Origin: Saprospiraceae bacterium
GTDB lineage: Bacteria; Bacteroidota; Bacteroidia; Chitinophagales; Saprospiraceae
Assembly (NCBI GenBank): GCA_016710235.1
Contig: JADJLG010000001.1
Span: 2,655,501-2,719,500, forward strand
Length of the DNA stretch: 64,000 nucleotides
Direction of reading: 5' to 3'
The position numbers and the translations under genes were made by a program. The notes below the pieces were generated by a model. The model saw only the letters and a program-made list of their open reading frames with translations, had not been told where the DNA came from and did no database searches. This document shows positions 27,902-37,700 of this stretch, one piece after another. Numbering within the stretch: position 1 is the first letter of the stretch; each line of letters opens with the position of its first letter.

Positions 27902-29815
27902 TTAATTATTATTCACTTCTTCGAATTCAACATCAGTAACGCCTTCGCTTCCTGTGTTAGTTTGATGAGCATTTTCTCCATTAGAACCATTTTGAGCTGC
28001 ATTTTCATCGCCTTGCGTTGCTTGGTAAATGTCTTGACTTGCAGCCATCCAGGCAGCATTGAGCGCTTCCAAGTGAGTTTTAATTTGTTCAAGGTCTTGA
28101 GACTGATGCGCAGTCTTCAATGCAGCTAGATTTGATTCTATTTGTTGCTTTTTGTCAGCAGGGATTTTATCGCCTATCTCTTTAAGTTGCTTTTCTGTTT
28201 GGAAAATGACAGAGTCAGCTTCATTGATTTTGTCAGCGCGTTCCCTTGCATTTTTATCTGCATCGGCATTCATTGAAGCTTCATTTTTCATTCTTTCTAT
28301 TTCTTCTTTTGAAAGACCTGTTGATGCTTCTATGCGTACATTTTGTTGCTTTCCTGTTCCTTTATCTTTTGCAGAGACATTTAAGATACCATTTGCATCG
28401 ATGTCAAATGTCACTTCAACTTGCGGTACACCTCTTGGTGCCGGTGGGATACCATCCAGGATAAATCTACCCACAGAACGGTTGTCTCTCGCCATAGGTC
28501 TCTCGCCTTGCAGAATGTGAATTTCAACTGAAGGTTGATTGTCCGCAGCGGTAGAATATACTTTAGACTTTTTGGTTGGAATGGTCGAATTTGCCTCGAT
28601 TACCACATCATATACACCACCCATTGTTTCTATACCCATGGACAAAGGTGTTACGTCCAAAAGCAAGACATCTTTCACTTCACCGGTCAAAACACCACCT
28701 TGGATTGCTGCACCGATTGCTACCACTTCATCGGGGTTTACACCTTTGTTTGGCTTTTTTCCGAAAAACTCTTCAACGACTTGTTGAATCTTGGGAATTC
28801 TTGTAGAGCCGCCAACCAATATTACTTCATCAATGTCATTTTTGCTCAAACCAGCATCTTTCAATGCATCTGCACAAGGCTTGATCGTTCGCTGAACCAA
28901 CTGGTCAGCGAGTTGCTCAAATTTGGCCCGAGAAAGTTTCATGACCAAGTGCTTTGGCACACCGTCTACTGATGTAATATAAGGCAAATTGATTTCAGAT
29001 TCAGTTGAGCTTGACAATTCAATTTTGGCTTTTTCTGCAGCTTCTTTCAGTCTCTGCAAAGCCATTGGATCTCTTCTTAAATCGATATTTTCTTGAGATT
29101 TGAAAGTTTCAGCCAGATGATCGATGATTACTTGGTCAAAGTCATCTCCACCTAAATGCGTGTCACCATTTGTCGATTTTACTTCAAAAACTCCTTCACC
29201 CAAATCCAGGACAGAAACGTCAAATGTACCACCTCCTAAATCATATACGACGATGGTCATGTCTTTATTTTTCTTGTCGAGTCCATAAGCCAGTGCAGCT
29301 GCCGTTGGTTCATTGATGATTCTCTTAACTGTGAGGCCAGCAATTTCTCCGGCTTCTTTGGTCGCTTGTCTTTGAGAGTCGTTGAAGTATGCAGGCACTG
29401 TAATTACAGCTTCTGAAACAGATTGTCCCAGAAAATCTTCAGCAGTTTTTTTCATTTTTTGTAGAATGATAGCTGAAATTTCTTGGGGAGAATACATTCT
29501 GCCGTCAATATCAACACGAGTTGTATTATTATCTCCTTTTGCAACTTTATAAGCCATCCTTGAGATTTCTTTTCCAGCTTCATCATATCTGGCTCCCATG
29601 AATCTTTTTATCGACGCAACTGTTTTTTGAGGATTAGTGATAGCCTGTCTTTTAGCGGGATCACCTACTTTACGTTCCCCATTGTCCAAAAATGCTACTA
29701 CGGATGGAGTTGTGCGACGCCCTTCATCATTTGTTATGACTACAGGTTCGTTGCCTTCCATCACTGCTACACACGAGTTTGTTGTTCCTAAGTCTATTCC
29801 AATTATTTTTCCCAT
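27902..29815 (-). CDS. dnaK: Chaperone DnaK (Hsp70)
   Basis: A 637-residue Hsp70: an ATPase domain (phosphate-1 loop GIDLGTTNS at residues 5-13; TVPAYFNDSQRQAT; the phosphate-2 loop DLGGGTFDVS; adenosine-binding VGGSTRIPKI), a linker (DVLLLDVTPLSMGIE), a peptide-binding beta domain, and a helical lid, then a disordered tail ending EFEEVNNN. Folding or refolding of proteins in the cytoplasm with DnaJ and GrpE, neither of which is in the window. ATG 29815 is chosen as the M of MGKIIGIDLG; a longer frame starting at 29857 would add 14 unlikely residues. See the inverted repeats at 29877-29945 for possible regulation. Confidence 0.97.
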   Translation of the reverse strand: MGKIIGIDLGTTNSCVAVMEGNEPVVITNDEGRRTTPSVVAFLDNGERKVGDPAKRQAITNPQKTVASIKRFMGARYDEAGKEISRMAYKVAKGDNNTTRVDIDGRMYSPQEISAIILQKMKKTAEDFLGQSVSEAVITVPAYFNDSQRQATKEAGEIAGLTVKRIINEPTAAALAYGLDKKNKDMTIVVYDLGGGTFDVSVLDLGEGVFEVKSTNGDTHLGGDDFDQVIIDHLAETFKSQENIDLRRDPMALQRLKEAAEKAKIELSSSTESEINLPYITSVDGVPKHLVMKLSRAKFEQLADQLVQRTIKPCADALKDAGLSKNDIDEVILVGGSTRIPKIQQVVEEFFGKKPNKGVNPDEVVAIGAAIQGGVLTGEVKDVLLLDVTPLSMGIETMGGVYDVVIEANSTIPTKKSKVYSTAADNQPSVEIHILQGERPMARDNRSVGRFILDGIPPAPRGVPQVEVTFDIDANGILNVSAKDKGTGKQQNVRIEASTGLSKEEIERMKNEASMNADADKNARERADKINEADSVIFQTEKQLKEIGDKIPADKKQQIESNLAALKTAHQSQDLEQIKTHLEALNAAWMAASQDIYQATQGDENAAQNGSNGENAHQTNTGSEGVTDVEFEEVNNN

Positions 29816-29876
29816 ATTTTCATTTCTTTTTCCTTTTATAAACAAGCCTTGTGCCATGAGGGCAGTAGTGAAGTTG

Positions 29877-29945
29877 TGTCAGTTAAAACTGCCAGACAAT
29901 AGCAATATAAAAGTAAAATTCAAAAGAAGTCTGCCAAAAAGTCAG
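29877..29945. promoter_or_regulatory. Inverted repeats upstream of dnaK
   Basis: Two short dyads lie in the 143-base gap before dnaK. TGTCAGTT / AACTGCCA at 29877-29894 differs from a perfect palindrome at one position around an AA spacer. CTGCC / GTCAG at 29931-29945 has an AAAAA spacer and one mismatch. Both share a CTGNC / GNCAG core. They could be operators for a heat-shock repressor or regulator; neither is a CIRCE element (which would use TTAGCACTC / GAGTGCTAA arms). Confidence 0.3.
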
Positions 29946-29958
29946 TTAATAGAAAACA

Positions 29959-30948
29959 TTAAAAATTAAGCAGCCTTGTGGAATTATTTTTCCTGATTTC
30001 TGTCAAGGTTTTTTGATCAATATTCATAGCCAGCACAATTGAATGGGTCGAGCTGAATATACCAAATCCTTCAGACAGATTCGTATATCTAGGTATTTCT
30101 TGTGAGGCTGTAACTCCTGTATTTGCCCTCACTAGGTCATTTAAGGATTGAATTTCCGGACCACCTGCTCTTAAATCCAAACTTACATCCTTCAGAAATC
30201 TGGTGATATTAGGATCAACTGTAAGTTGAGAGGCTAGTGCATCATAAAAGTCATTATTTGTAAAGGTCACCGACTTATTTGGGGCATCCCTCAGTTTGGC
30301 TAATTTAATACTCCTCACAGTGATGGCGCCGGTTTGGGTATTTTTTTCTTGTACATGAATGATAATATCAAAACTAAAAAGGCTTGCATCCGAGGTCGCC
30401 CACGCAAACGATTGAATATTATCAGGTACAAATGAAAGCACTTTAATATTTTGGCTCGTATCCGGTATGGAGAAGACGAGGTCTTTTATCATTTTGATTT
30501 TAGCAGTAACAAGGGGCAAACCATTCTGCCTATCTATAATGAGCATAACAGAATCATTAGAATGAAATTGTCCGGCAATTTTCGGGAGCTTGTACATGTA
30601 GTTAGGTACAGTTGCAAAAGCGCCGGTATCTCTAGTGTAGCCTTCCTTGGAAGCATCAACTCGAGTGAGAATAAACTCATTCCTTGTCGACAGATTGAAA
30701 AGCTTTACAAACGCATCATTATAATAAAGCGAATCTGCGTTTTTAGCAATTGTAGAAGCACTGATATCCTCACTTACGAACACTTTTTCTAGTCTGATAT
30801 AATGTGCAGAATCTGCTCGGTTCAAAAAACCATAAACTACAGGTATGTCCTTCCACTTTTCTGTGAGTTCAAAATCTTCACTACATCCAAAAAGTGTAAC
30901 AAGGCAAACTACGGAAAGAACACTTAACTTAAAATTAAAACCACGCAT
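29959..30948 (-). CDS. Lipoprotein, DUF4249-like
   Basis: A 329-residue exported lipoprotein. The signal peptide ends at the lipobox LFGC with the lipidated cysteine near residue 22, followed by acidic residues (CSEDFELTE). The early phrase VVYGFLNRADSAHYIRLEKVFV fits the DUF4249 family, where a Vgl- or Ig-like beta-sandwich follows. The remaining sequence is beta-rich with no catalytic signature. DUF4249 genes often sit beside TonB receptors, but here dnaK is the downstream neighbour and the divergent porP-type operon is upstream. Function unknown. Confidence 0.7.
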   Translation of the reverse strand: MRGFNFKLSVLSVVCLVTLFGCSEDFELTEKWKDIPVVYGFLNRADSAHYIRLEKVFVSEDISASTIAKNADSLYYNDAFVKLFNLSTRNEFILTRVDASKEGYTRDTGAFATVPNYMYKLPKIAGQFHSNDSVMLIIDRQNGLPLVTAKIKMIKDLVFSIPDTSQNIKVLSFVPDNIQSFAWATSDASLFSFDIIIHVQEKNTQTGAITVRSIKLAKLRDAPNKSVTFTNNDFYDALASQLTVDPNITRFLKDVSLDLRAGGPEIQSLNDLVRANTGVTASQEIPRYTNLSEGFGIFSSTHSIVLAMNIDQKTLTEIRKNNSTRLLNF

Positions 30949-31068
30949 AATGCAAAGGTAAGTCGGATTTTTGGATCCAAAAAGAATTCATCAATATGAA
31001 GATAAGCCGATGATAATCAGAAGAATGTATAGTTAACAAATAAAATAATAATCTATACAATAATTTTC

Positions 31069-31076
31069 TATATTTG
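31069..31076 (+). promoter_or_regulatory. Candidate -7 box for the porP-type operon
   Basis: TATATTTG matches TAnnTTTG and is followed by CAGTA, a typical context for Bacteroidota starts. It implies a leader of about 145 bases before the GTG at 31228. I did not find a convincing -33 TTTG at the correct spacing. The region is shared with the divergent lipoprotein gene at 29959-30948. Confidence 0.4.
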
Positions 31077-31227
31077 CAGTACGTATTGATAAAGTCCAAG
31101 CTCATCTGAACGGGTTCCCATGCCGATTCACAAATTCTGAACAGGGAGATTTGATTTATTGATTAGCTTTATATATTGTGTTAAATCACAATGTTTTAAA
31201 TATTAGGTTAATTAAAAATATAAACTC

Positions 31228-32253
31228 GTGAACAGATATTTAGCCCAAGGTTTGCTCAGTATATGCTTTTTCCTATTGGGGTTTAAAGCAATTGCTCAGG
31301 ATATTCATCATTCTCAATTTTATACTTCACCAATTAATGTCAATCCTGCATTGACAGGAGTTTTTAATGGAGACGTGAGAGCAGCGTTAAACTATCGAAA
31401 TCAGTGGTTTGTAAATGATTTAGTGAAGTATATGACCTTTACGGGTTCGGTGGATAAAAGATTTTATCCAAAAAAATGGACGACTAAAGGGATTTTTTCA
31501 GGGGGATTGCTCATGAATTATGATCAAGCCGGTGATTCTAAATTGAGTTTAGCTTATGTCGGTATTTCGGTTTCATATGCTTATCCTATCACTCCCAGGA
31601 ATATTATTTCTGCAGGAGTTCTGTTGGGGGGCTCTAATCGCAGATTTTTAACAGAAAATTTGACTTGGGATGAACAATATAACGGATCACAATATGTGCC
31701 TGGTAGTCCAAGTGGTGAGACATTTGATAAAACAAACCATAACTTCTTTGATGTTGCTACAGGTCTCAACTATCGATGGCAAAAGTCTAAGAGAACAAAA
31801 ATAGACTTCGGAGCTGGTCTATTTCATTTAAATAAACCTGAGCAGAAGTTTTTTGATCAGTCAGCCTCATCAAAATTGCCGCTAAGGCTGAACATTAATT
31901 TGACACCCAATTTTCAGCTTACCAAAAGACTGGATTTACTCTTGCACGGACAATTCCAGCAACAATCAGTATACAATGAAACTGTAGTAGGTTTGTATGG
32001 TAAAATATATGCGGGAACAAAGAGAGGCAAAGAATTGGCTTTGCTCTTGGGTCTTGCAACCAGGTTTGAAAGAGATTTTATTCCTAAAATCGCTTTAGAG
32101 TATAATCAATGGTATGCTGGATTTAGCTACGATGTCAATACTTCTCCTTGGAAGAAAGCGACTAATGGAAGAGGGGGACCTGAGTTCTCATTGATCTATA
32201 TTTTTACGAAGGCCAGACCATTGGCTGAAGCTAAAGCATGTCCTATTTTATAA
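31228..32253 (+). CDS. PorP/SprF family type IX secretion membrane protein
   Basis: A 341-residue outer-membrane protein, translated from GTG at 31228 because no in-frame ATG lies upstream. A signal peptide (about residues 5-24, ending AIAQ) is followed by the family hallmark DIHHSQFYTSPINVNPALTG and by strand-rich barrel sequence (for example GVLLGGSNRRF and WYAGFSYDVNTS). PorP/SprF proteins assist T9SS export of type B surface proteins, each usually next to its cargo. That fits the order here: PorP-like, PorE-like, then a type B surface protein, with 19 bases before the next gene. Confidence 0.93.
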   Translation: MNRYLAQGLLSICFFLLGFKAIAQDIHHSQFYTSPINVNPALTGVFNGDVRAALNYRNQWFVNDLVKYMTFTGSVDKRFYPKKWTTKGIFSGGLLMNYDQAGDSKLSLAYVGISVSYAYPITPRNIISAGVLLGGSNRRFLTENLTWDEQYNGSQYVPGSPSGETFDKTNHNFFDVATGLNYRWQKSKRTKIDFGAGLFHLNKPEQKFFDQSASSKLPLRLNINLTPNFQLTKRLDLLLHGQFQQQSVYNETVVGLYGKIYAGTKRGKELALLLGLATRFERDFIPKIALEYNQWYAGFSYDVNTSPWKKATNGRGGPEFSLIYIFTKARPLAEAKACPIL

Positions 32254-32272
32254 TTCTATCAACTACTAAGAG

Positions 32273-34696
32273 ATGAAACAGAAAAATATATTTTTCATTT
32301 TGGCTGTGTTGTTTTTTCACGTAGGTGTGTATGGCCAAACAAAAAGTTCCATTTTATCTCAGGCCGATAAATCGATGGCCGAGAAAAATTATTATGATGC
32401 TCTCAATAAGTATAAAGAAGCACTTGAATTTGATGTTGAAGACGTACAGGTGATGCATAAATTGGCTGAGTCTGGAAGACTGTTTAATTCATTTAAAATT
32501 GCTGCGGAGTATTATACTAAAGTTTTGGAACATAATGATAACAATCTGTTTCCTTTAGCAGGTTACTGGTTGGGACAGGTCAAACAAAGGATGGGAGATT
32601 ATGATGGTGCACGAGTAGCTTACAATACTTATAAAAGCGAAAGAGGGGGAGAAGATGCCTATTATTCAGCCATAGCTGACAAAGAAATTAAAGCTTGTGA
32701 ATGGGCAATCAATCAAGTCAATCATCCTGTAAAAGGCACCACTATTACTCGTTTGGGAAATGATGTCAATACTGAATTTTCTGAGTTTGCTCCTGTATCG
32801 ATGGGCGACAAGTTTATGTTCAGCTCTATGCGATTTCCAAATATGGAAAATACGACATTACCAAAGAAGTATATTTCAAATATATTGGAATCAAACAGAG
32901 GCTCCCAGCCAAAATTGATGGAGCAAGCAGCTTTCAGAAAGGGCGGTCAAAGTGTTGGGAATCTAGCCTATTCATCTGATAAAAAATCTGCATACTTTAC
33001 AATTTGTGATCATCTCAATTATCATGACACAAGGTGTGATATTTATCGATGTACCATTGATGAAAAAGGAAATTTTGGTGAAGCAGTAAAGTGTCCGGAG
33101 AGTATAAATTCTTCAAGCAGCAGTCAAACTCATCCAAATATTGGTTTCAATACAGAATTGTCTAAAGATGTGTTGTACTTCAGTTCAAATCGAACAGGTG
33201 GTAAAGGAGGTTATGATCTATGGTACAGCGTAATTGACAAAGAGGGTAACTATTCTGAGCCAATGAATTTGGGTAGTCTGAACACTGCCCAAGATGATAT
33301 AAGTCCTTCATTCGATTCGCAGAGCAGAACGATGTATTACAGTTCAAATGGGCATCTTGGACTAGGAGGCTTTGATGTATATTCAGTGAGGCAGTTAACA
33401 GGAGGCTGGGGAACGATTAAAAATATGGGATCACCTTTGAATTCAAGTTATGATGATATTTATTTTGCAAAAGGCGCCAAGCCAAAAGAGTATTTTCTAG
33501 CTTCGAATCGGACAGGAGCAAAATATATAGACGATTTGAATGAAGCTTGTTGTTTGGATATTTTTACTGCTCATATTGAGTCATGTGATATTAATCTTAA
33601 AACTTTGGTATATGAGACCGGAACTAATATAGATCTCAACAATTCAACGATTAAATTATATGATCTCCAAGATCCGAAAGCTACGCCGCTAATTGTGCAG
33701 ACCGGTGATAGTAACCTGGGTGAATTCCCTATTCAATGCGACCGAGAATACAAGTTGGAAGTATCTAAACCGGGATACATTCCTGCGTCAGTAGTTTTTA
33801 TGAGCACAAAACCTGGCGAAGCTACAGATATGGTGAAGAAAATTTACCTGACACCTGAAGCCGTGAAGTTAGATGTAATGACTTTTGATAAAAAGACAAA
33901 ACAAGAGTTGACCGGATGTACTGTTACATTCCTGGATTTAGATTCACTTGGATTTCAACCTGTTATCATTAATAATCTTCCTGGAAATTCTCAACAGTTT
34001 GAAGTAGTGAGATGTCATCGTTACAGAATAACTGTGAGTAAACCCGGTTATGCCCAGACTACTAACGAAGTTAAAATTGATTGCAAGGCAAATGGTATCA
34101 TTACTGAGAAAGTGTATTTGAACAAGATACTAAATAGTATGCTGCCGTTGGTATTGTATTTTGATAATGATAGACCAAATCCAAGGTCAAATTCAAAAAC
34201 TACGAATCTTTCCTATTTCCAAACATTTGCAGCTTACTATCCTAAAAAAGCAGAGTTCATAAGGAATTACCTTCGATTGACAACTAAAGACAATACTGAT
34301 CTATCTGCTAAAATAAACATGGAAAATTTCTTTGATTTTGAAATTAAAGGTGGCAAAGAAAAGTTGGAATTGTTTTTAAATATTTTAGAAACTGAATTAA
34401 GCCAAGGTAAAATATTTGATATAGTATTGAAAGGCTTTGCAAGCCCTAGAGCAAACAACGATTACAATTATAATTTAAGTCAGAGACGGGTAAGGTCTGT
34501 TGAGAATGAGTTCAGCCGCTACAAGAAAGGAGTGTTGCTCAAATACATAAAGAACGGTAGTTTAAAAATATCGCAAGAACAATACGGAGAAGATACAGCA
34601 CCTAAATCGATCATTGACGATATTTCAGATATGAGATCTATTTATATGATTGATGCTTCCCGAGAAAGACGAGTTGAAATAATTGAAGTAAGATGA
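32273..34696 (+). CDS. OmpA-family protein with TPR, PD40/beta-propeller and carboxypeptidase-regulatory domains (PorE-like)
   Basis: An 807-residue periplasmic/outer-membrane-associated protein. After a signal peptide (ending GVYGQ) come TPR-type helices (about residues 25-135, with DALNKYKEALEF), a PD40-type propeller (about 160-410, with LYFSSNRTGGKGGYDLW and YYSSNGHLGLGGFDVY), two beta-sandwich regulatory modules (about 440-620, with LEVSKPGYIPAS and ITVSKPGYAQ), and a C-terminal OmpA domain with ASPRANNDYNYNLSQRRV. This domain order matches the P. gingivalis PorE architecture (from memory), which ties T9SS to peptidoglycan. Its stop overlaps a possible start of the next gene by 4 bases. 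Confidence 0.87.
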   Translation: MKQKNIFFILAVLFFHVGVYGQTKSSILSQADKSMAEKNYYDALNKYKEALEFDVEDVQVMHKLAESGRLFNSFKIAAEYYTKVLEHNDNNLFPLAGYWLGQVKQRMGDYDGARVAYNTYKSERGGEDAYYSAIADKEIKACEWAINQVNHPVKGTTITRLGNDVNTEFSEFAPVSMGDKFMFSSMRFPNMENTTLPKKYISNILESNRGSQPKLMEQAAFRKGGQSVGNLAYSSDKKSAYFTICDHLNYHDTRCDIYRCTIDEKGNFGEAVKCPESINSSSSSQTHPNIGFNTELSKDVLYFSSNRTGGKGGYDLWYSVIDKEGNYSEPMNLGSLNTAQDDISPSFDSQSRTMYYSSNGHLGLGGFDVYSVRQLTGGWGTIKNMGSPLNSSYDDIYFAKGAKPKEYFLASNRTGAKYIDDLNEACCLDIFTAHIESCDINLKTLVYETGTNIDLNNSTIKLYDLQDPKATPLIVQTGDSNLGEFPIQCDREYKLEVSKPGYIPASVVFMSTKPGEATDMVKKIYLTPEAVKLDVMTFDKKTKQELTGCTVTFLDLDSLGFQPVIINNLPGNSQQFEVVRCHRYRITVSKPGYAQTTNEVKIDCKANGIITEKVYLNKILNSMLPLVLYFDNDRPNPRSNSKTTNLSYFQTFAAYYPKKAEFIRNYLRLTTKDNTDLSAKINMENFFDFEIKGGKEKLELFLNILETELSQGKIFDIVLKGFASPRANNDYNYNLSQRRVRSVENEFSRYKKGVLLKYIKNGSLKISQEQYGEDTAPKSIIDDISDMRSIYMIDASRERRVEIIEVR

Positions 34697-34725
34697 TTTT
34701 TTGTGGGATGAATAAAAAACAAGAA

Positions 34726-37700
34726 ATGGAAAGTGTGAAACTTAATATATCAAAAATCTGCAAATCTCTTTCAGCGAGTTTAGTCTTATTATTTTGTGCC
34801 TGGATTGTTCCTTCTTCATCTTTTGCAACGCATATAGTGGGAGGGCAGTTGAGTTATAGATGCTTGGATCATTCCCAGTATGAAGTGACTTTGATTGTGC
34901 GAAGAGACTGTAAGAACGGTGATAATGATGTTTATTTTGACAATCCTGCTTTGGTAGGAATTTTTTATGGAGACAATCAAGAAGCATGGCGAGTCTATAA
35001 TGGAACTTATAAGATGACTCTCATCAATGATGATACTTTGAGCGAGAGTATTAATAGATGGTGTATTGGACCTAATGATGAAGTTTGTGTTCACCAGACA
35101 ATTTACAAGGATACTCTCACATTGCCTTTTGATGAAAGAGGATATAAATTGGTTTACCAACGATGTTGTCGAAATAAAACTTTGCTAAATATTGAATCAC
35201 CATTGAACACGGGCATGACCTTAGAGGCCGACATCACAGCTGCAAGTTTATTAAATTGTAATTCTGGAGCAGTATTCGGGCCTTTTCCTCCTATTTACGC
35301 TTGTGTCAATACGCCAATCACATTTAATCATTCTGCGGTTGATTTGAACAACGACTCATTGGTTTATAGATTGTGTGCTCCATTGAATGGTAAAGACTCT
35401 GCAAGTCCGGCTGGAAAATCAGATTTTCCACCATATTTAGAAGTGGTTTGGAGAGGATCATTTAGCTTATCAAACTTAACAAATGACTTGGGATTACCCG
35501 GGACAGTTTTATCCATCGATCCTAAAACAGGAATTATTACAGGTACACCGAATATTATAGGCCAATTTTTAGTAGGCGTTTGTGTAGATGAGTACAGAGC
35601 TGGTAAAATAATTTCTAGCACGCATCGCGATTTTGAATTAAACATAGTTCCATGTGGAACTAGACCTACAGCTTCATTCACCAAATCTACTCCTGCTTGT
35701 GATGGTTTGAGACAAAGTTTCTCAAATACTAGCACTCAATCTACCAATTACGAGTGGTATTTTGATTGGAATGGGAATCGAAATTTAAAATCTACAGATC
35801 AGAATCCTGTGTTTGTTTATCCCGGACCTGGGCGTTATGAAGTTGTCTTAATATCTTATAATGGTCCATGTGTGGATACAGCCACTCTTACTATCGATGT
35901 TATCGATCCGGGTTTAAATGCTAATTTTAATTATGTCGTTGATTGCAAAACAAATTTGATATTAAGCTTAATGAATCTTTCCACAACAAAGGATTCAATC
36001 GTAAGTTATAGTTGGAAAGTAACCGGTGGAAATAATAATTTCAGTTCAAGTGTAAAGAATCCAATATTCGTATTGTCTGATGATGGTCGAATCACCATCG
36101 AATTGACAGTAAAAGATCGATTTGGCTGTACTTCTGTTAAAACAGAGATCATAACAGTAAATAATATTGAGGTGGAATTAGTGCCCGGACCATTAAACAT
36201 ATGCTCCGGCGATAAAGTGCATCTGGTTAAGAATCCAAATACTTCCTATAATTATAACTGGGCACCAATTACAGGTCTGGATCTCACGATCCCTAGCGAT
36301 CCGGTTGCCAGCCCAAATCAAAATACAACCTATAAAGTGACTATTTCGGATGCAAACTGTAGTATTGAAAGGTCCATAGATGTTTTGGTAAGGGGTAGAG
36401 TTAATTTAAATGTAACGGGAGATACCACACTTTGTGATGGAAAACTTGAACTTACCGCGTCTTCAGATTCGACGACAGTGTTTAAGTGGTCGTTGAATGC
36501 AAACTTCAATCCGGTACTTGCCAATGGGCCCAAACTGAACACCACTATTAATGGAAATACTACGATATATGTAATGGCAGGGAAGGATGATCAATGCCAG
36601 GTGACAAGAGAAATCCATATTTTGGATGAATCCGTCAAATTAAGGTATAATCCTCAAATCGTTATGTGTGCCGGTGATACACAAATGTTTATGATTACTA
36701 ATCTTGAGCCTAATGTTCCTCTCACGATTGAGTGGCAGTCCAATCCAATAATTATCAATGGATTGAATAGCTTGACGCCAAAGATTTATATATCTACACC
36801 AGGTTCATATAATATCATTTATCACGCTGTGAATGCACATGGTTGTGAAAAAATGGACACGATTGAAGTGATTGCTGTCCTTCCACCAAATCCAGAATTT
36901 TCAGTGAAGAATAAATGTGGCGAATTAAAGATTGACGTTGCTACCTCAGGTAATAGAACTGTGAGTTGGGACTTCGGTGATGGAAAAGGTAAATCAAACT
37001 TGCCTGTAACAAGTTATACTTATGAAAAATCAGGTACTTATATTGTTACCTTAGTGGTGGATAGTGTCTGTACAAGAACTCTCTCAAAAGAGGTCAAAGT
37101 TGTTTTGATTGATGATGAGATCGACGAAAAGCATCTCGTTTGTTTTCGAGACTGCATTGAGCTGAATTCAACATTCAATCCAAATTATGTTTACAGATGG
37201 ACGCCATCGGATTATCTGAGTGACCCTAATTCCCCTAATCCAATTTTCTGTGGGGGAAAATCGACCGTATATGTTGTTCATATTAGCGATCCGGCATTCC
37301 CATTTTGTGAAGCAGAAAGGGAGGTGGATATTTTTGTTCCGGAAGTTTTGATTTTAGGACAGGATTATAAAATTCCAAATGATACAACTTTATGTGAAAA
37401 AGGTCCTGTCGATCTAAATGCAGAACAAATTAATCCAAATATCACATTAACATGGTGTGATCAATATGGTAAGGAAATAGGAAAAAATCCGGTACGAGTG
37501 AATCCTGACACCACAACATTTTATATCCTTAAAACAAGAGATCAGAATGATTGCGGAAACAGAGATACTGTTCGGGTTTATTTGTATGAATTAGATGCTA
37601 TGATAACCGGTCCTGACGATATCTGTAGAGGAGATCAAGCAATGTTGATTGTGGAAAGCAATCTCGCATCAGAATATACGTATACTTGGACCCCAAAAGA

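Noticed and set aside
28535..28972. 145-residue open frame antisense to dnaK
   Set aside because: dnaK is unambiguous over the whole region; the antisense frame lacks any recognisable motif.
29816..29857. Longer DnaK start
   Set aside because: The added residues are not Hsp70-like and the M of MGKIIGIDLG is the standard start.
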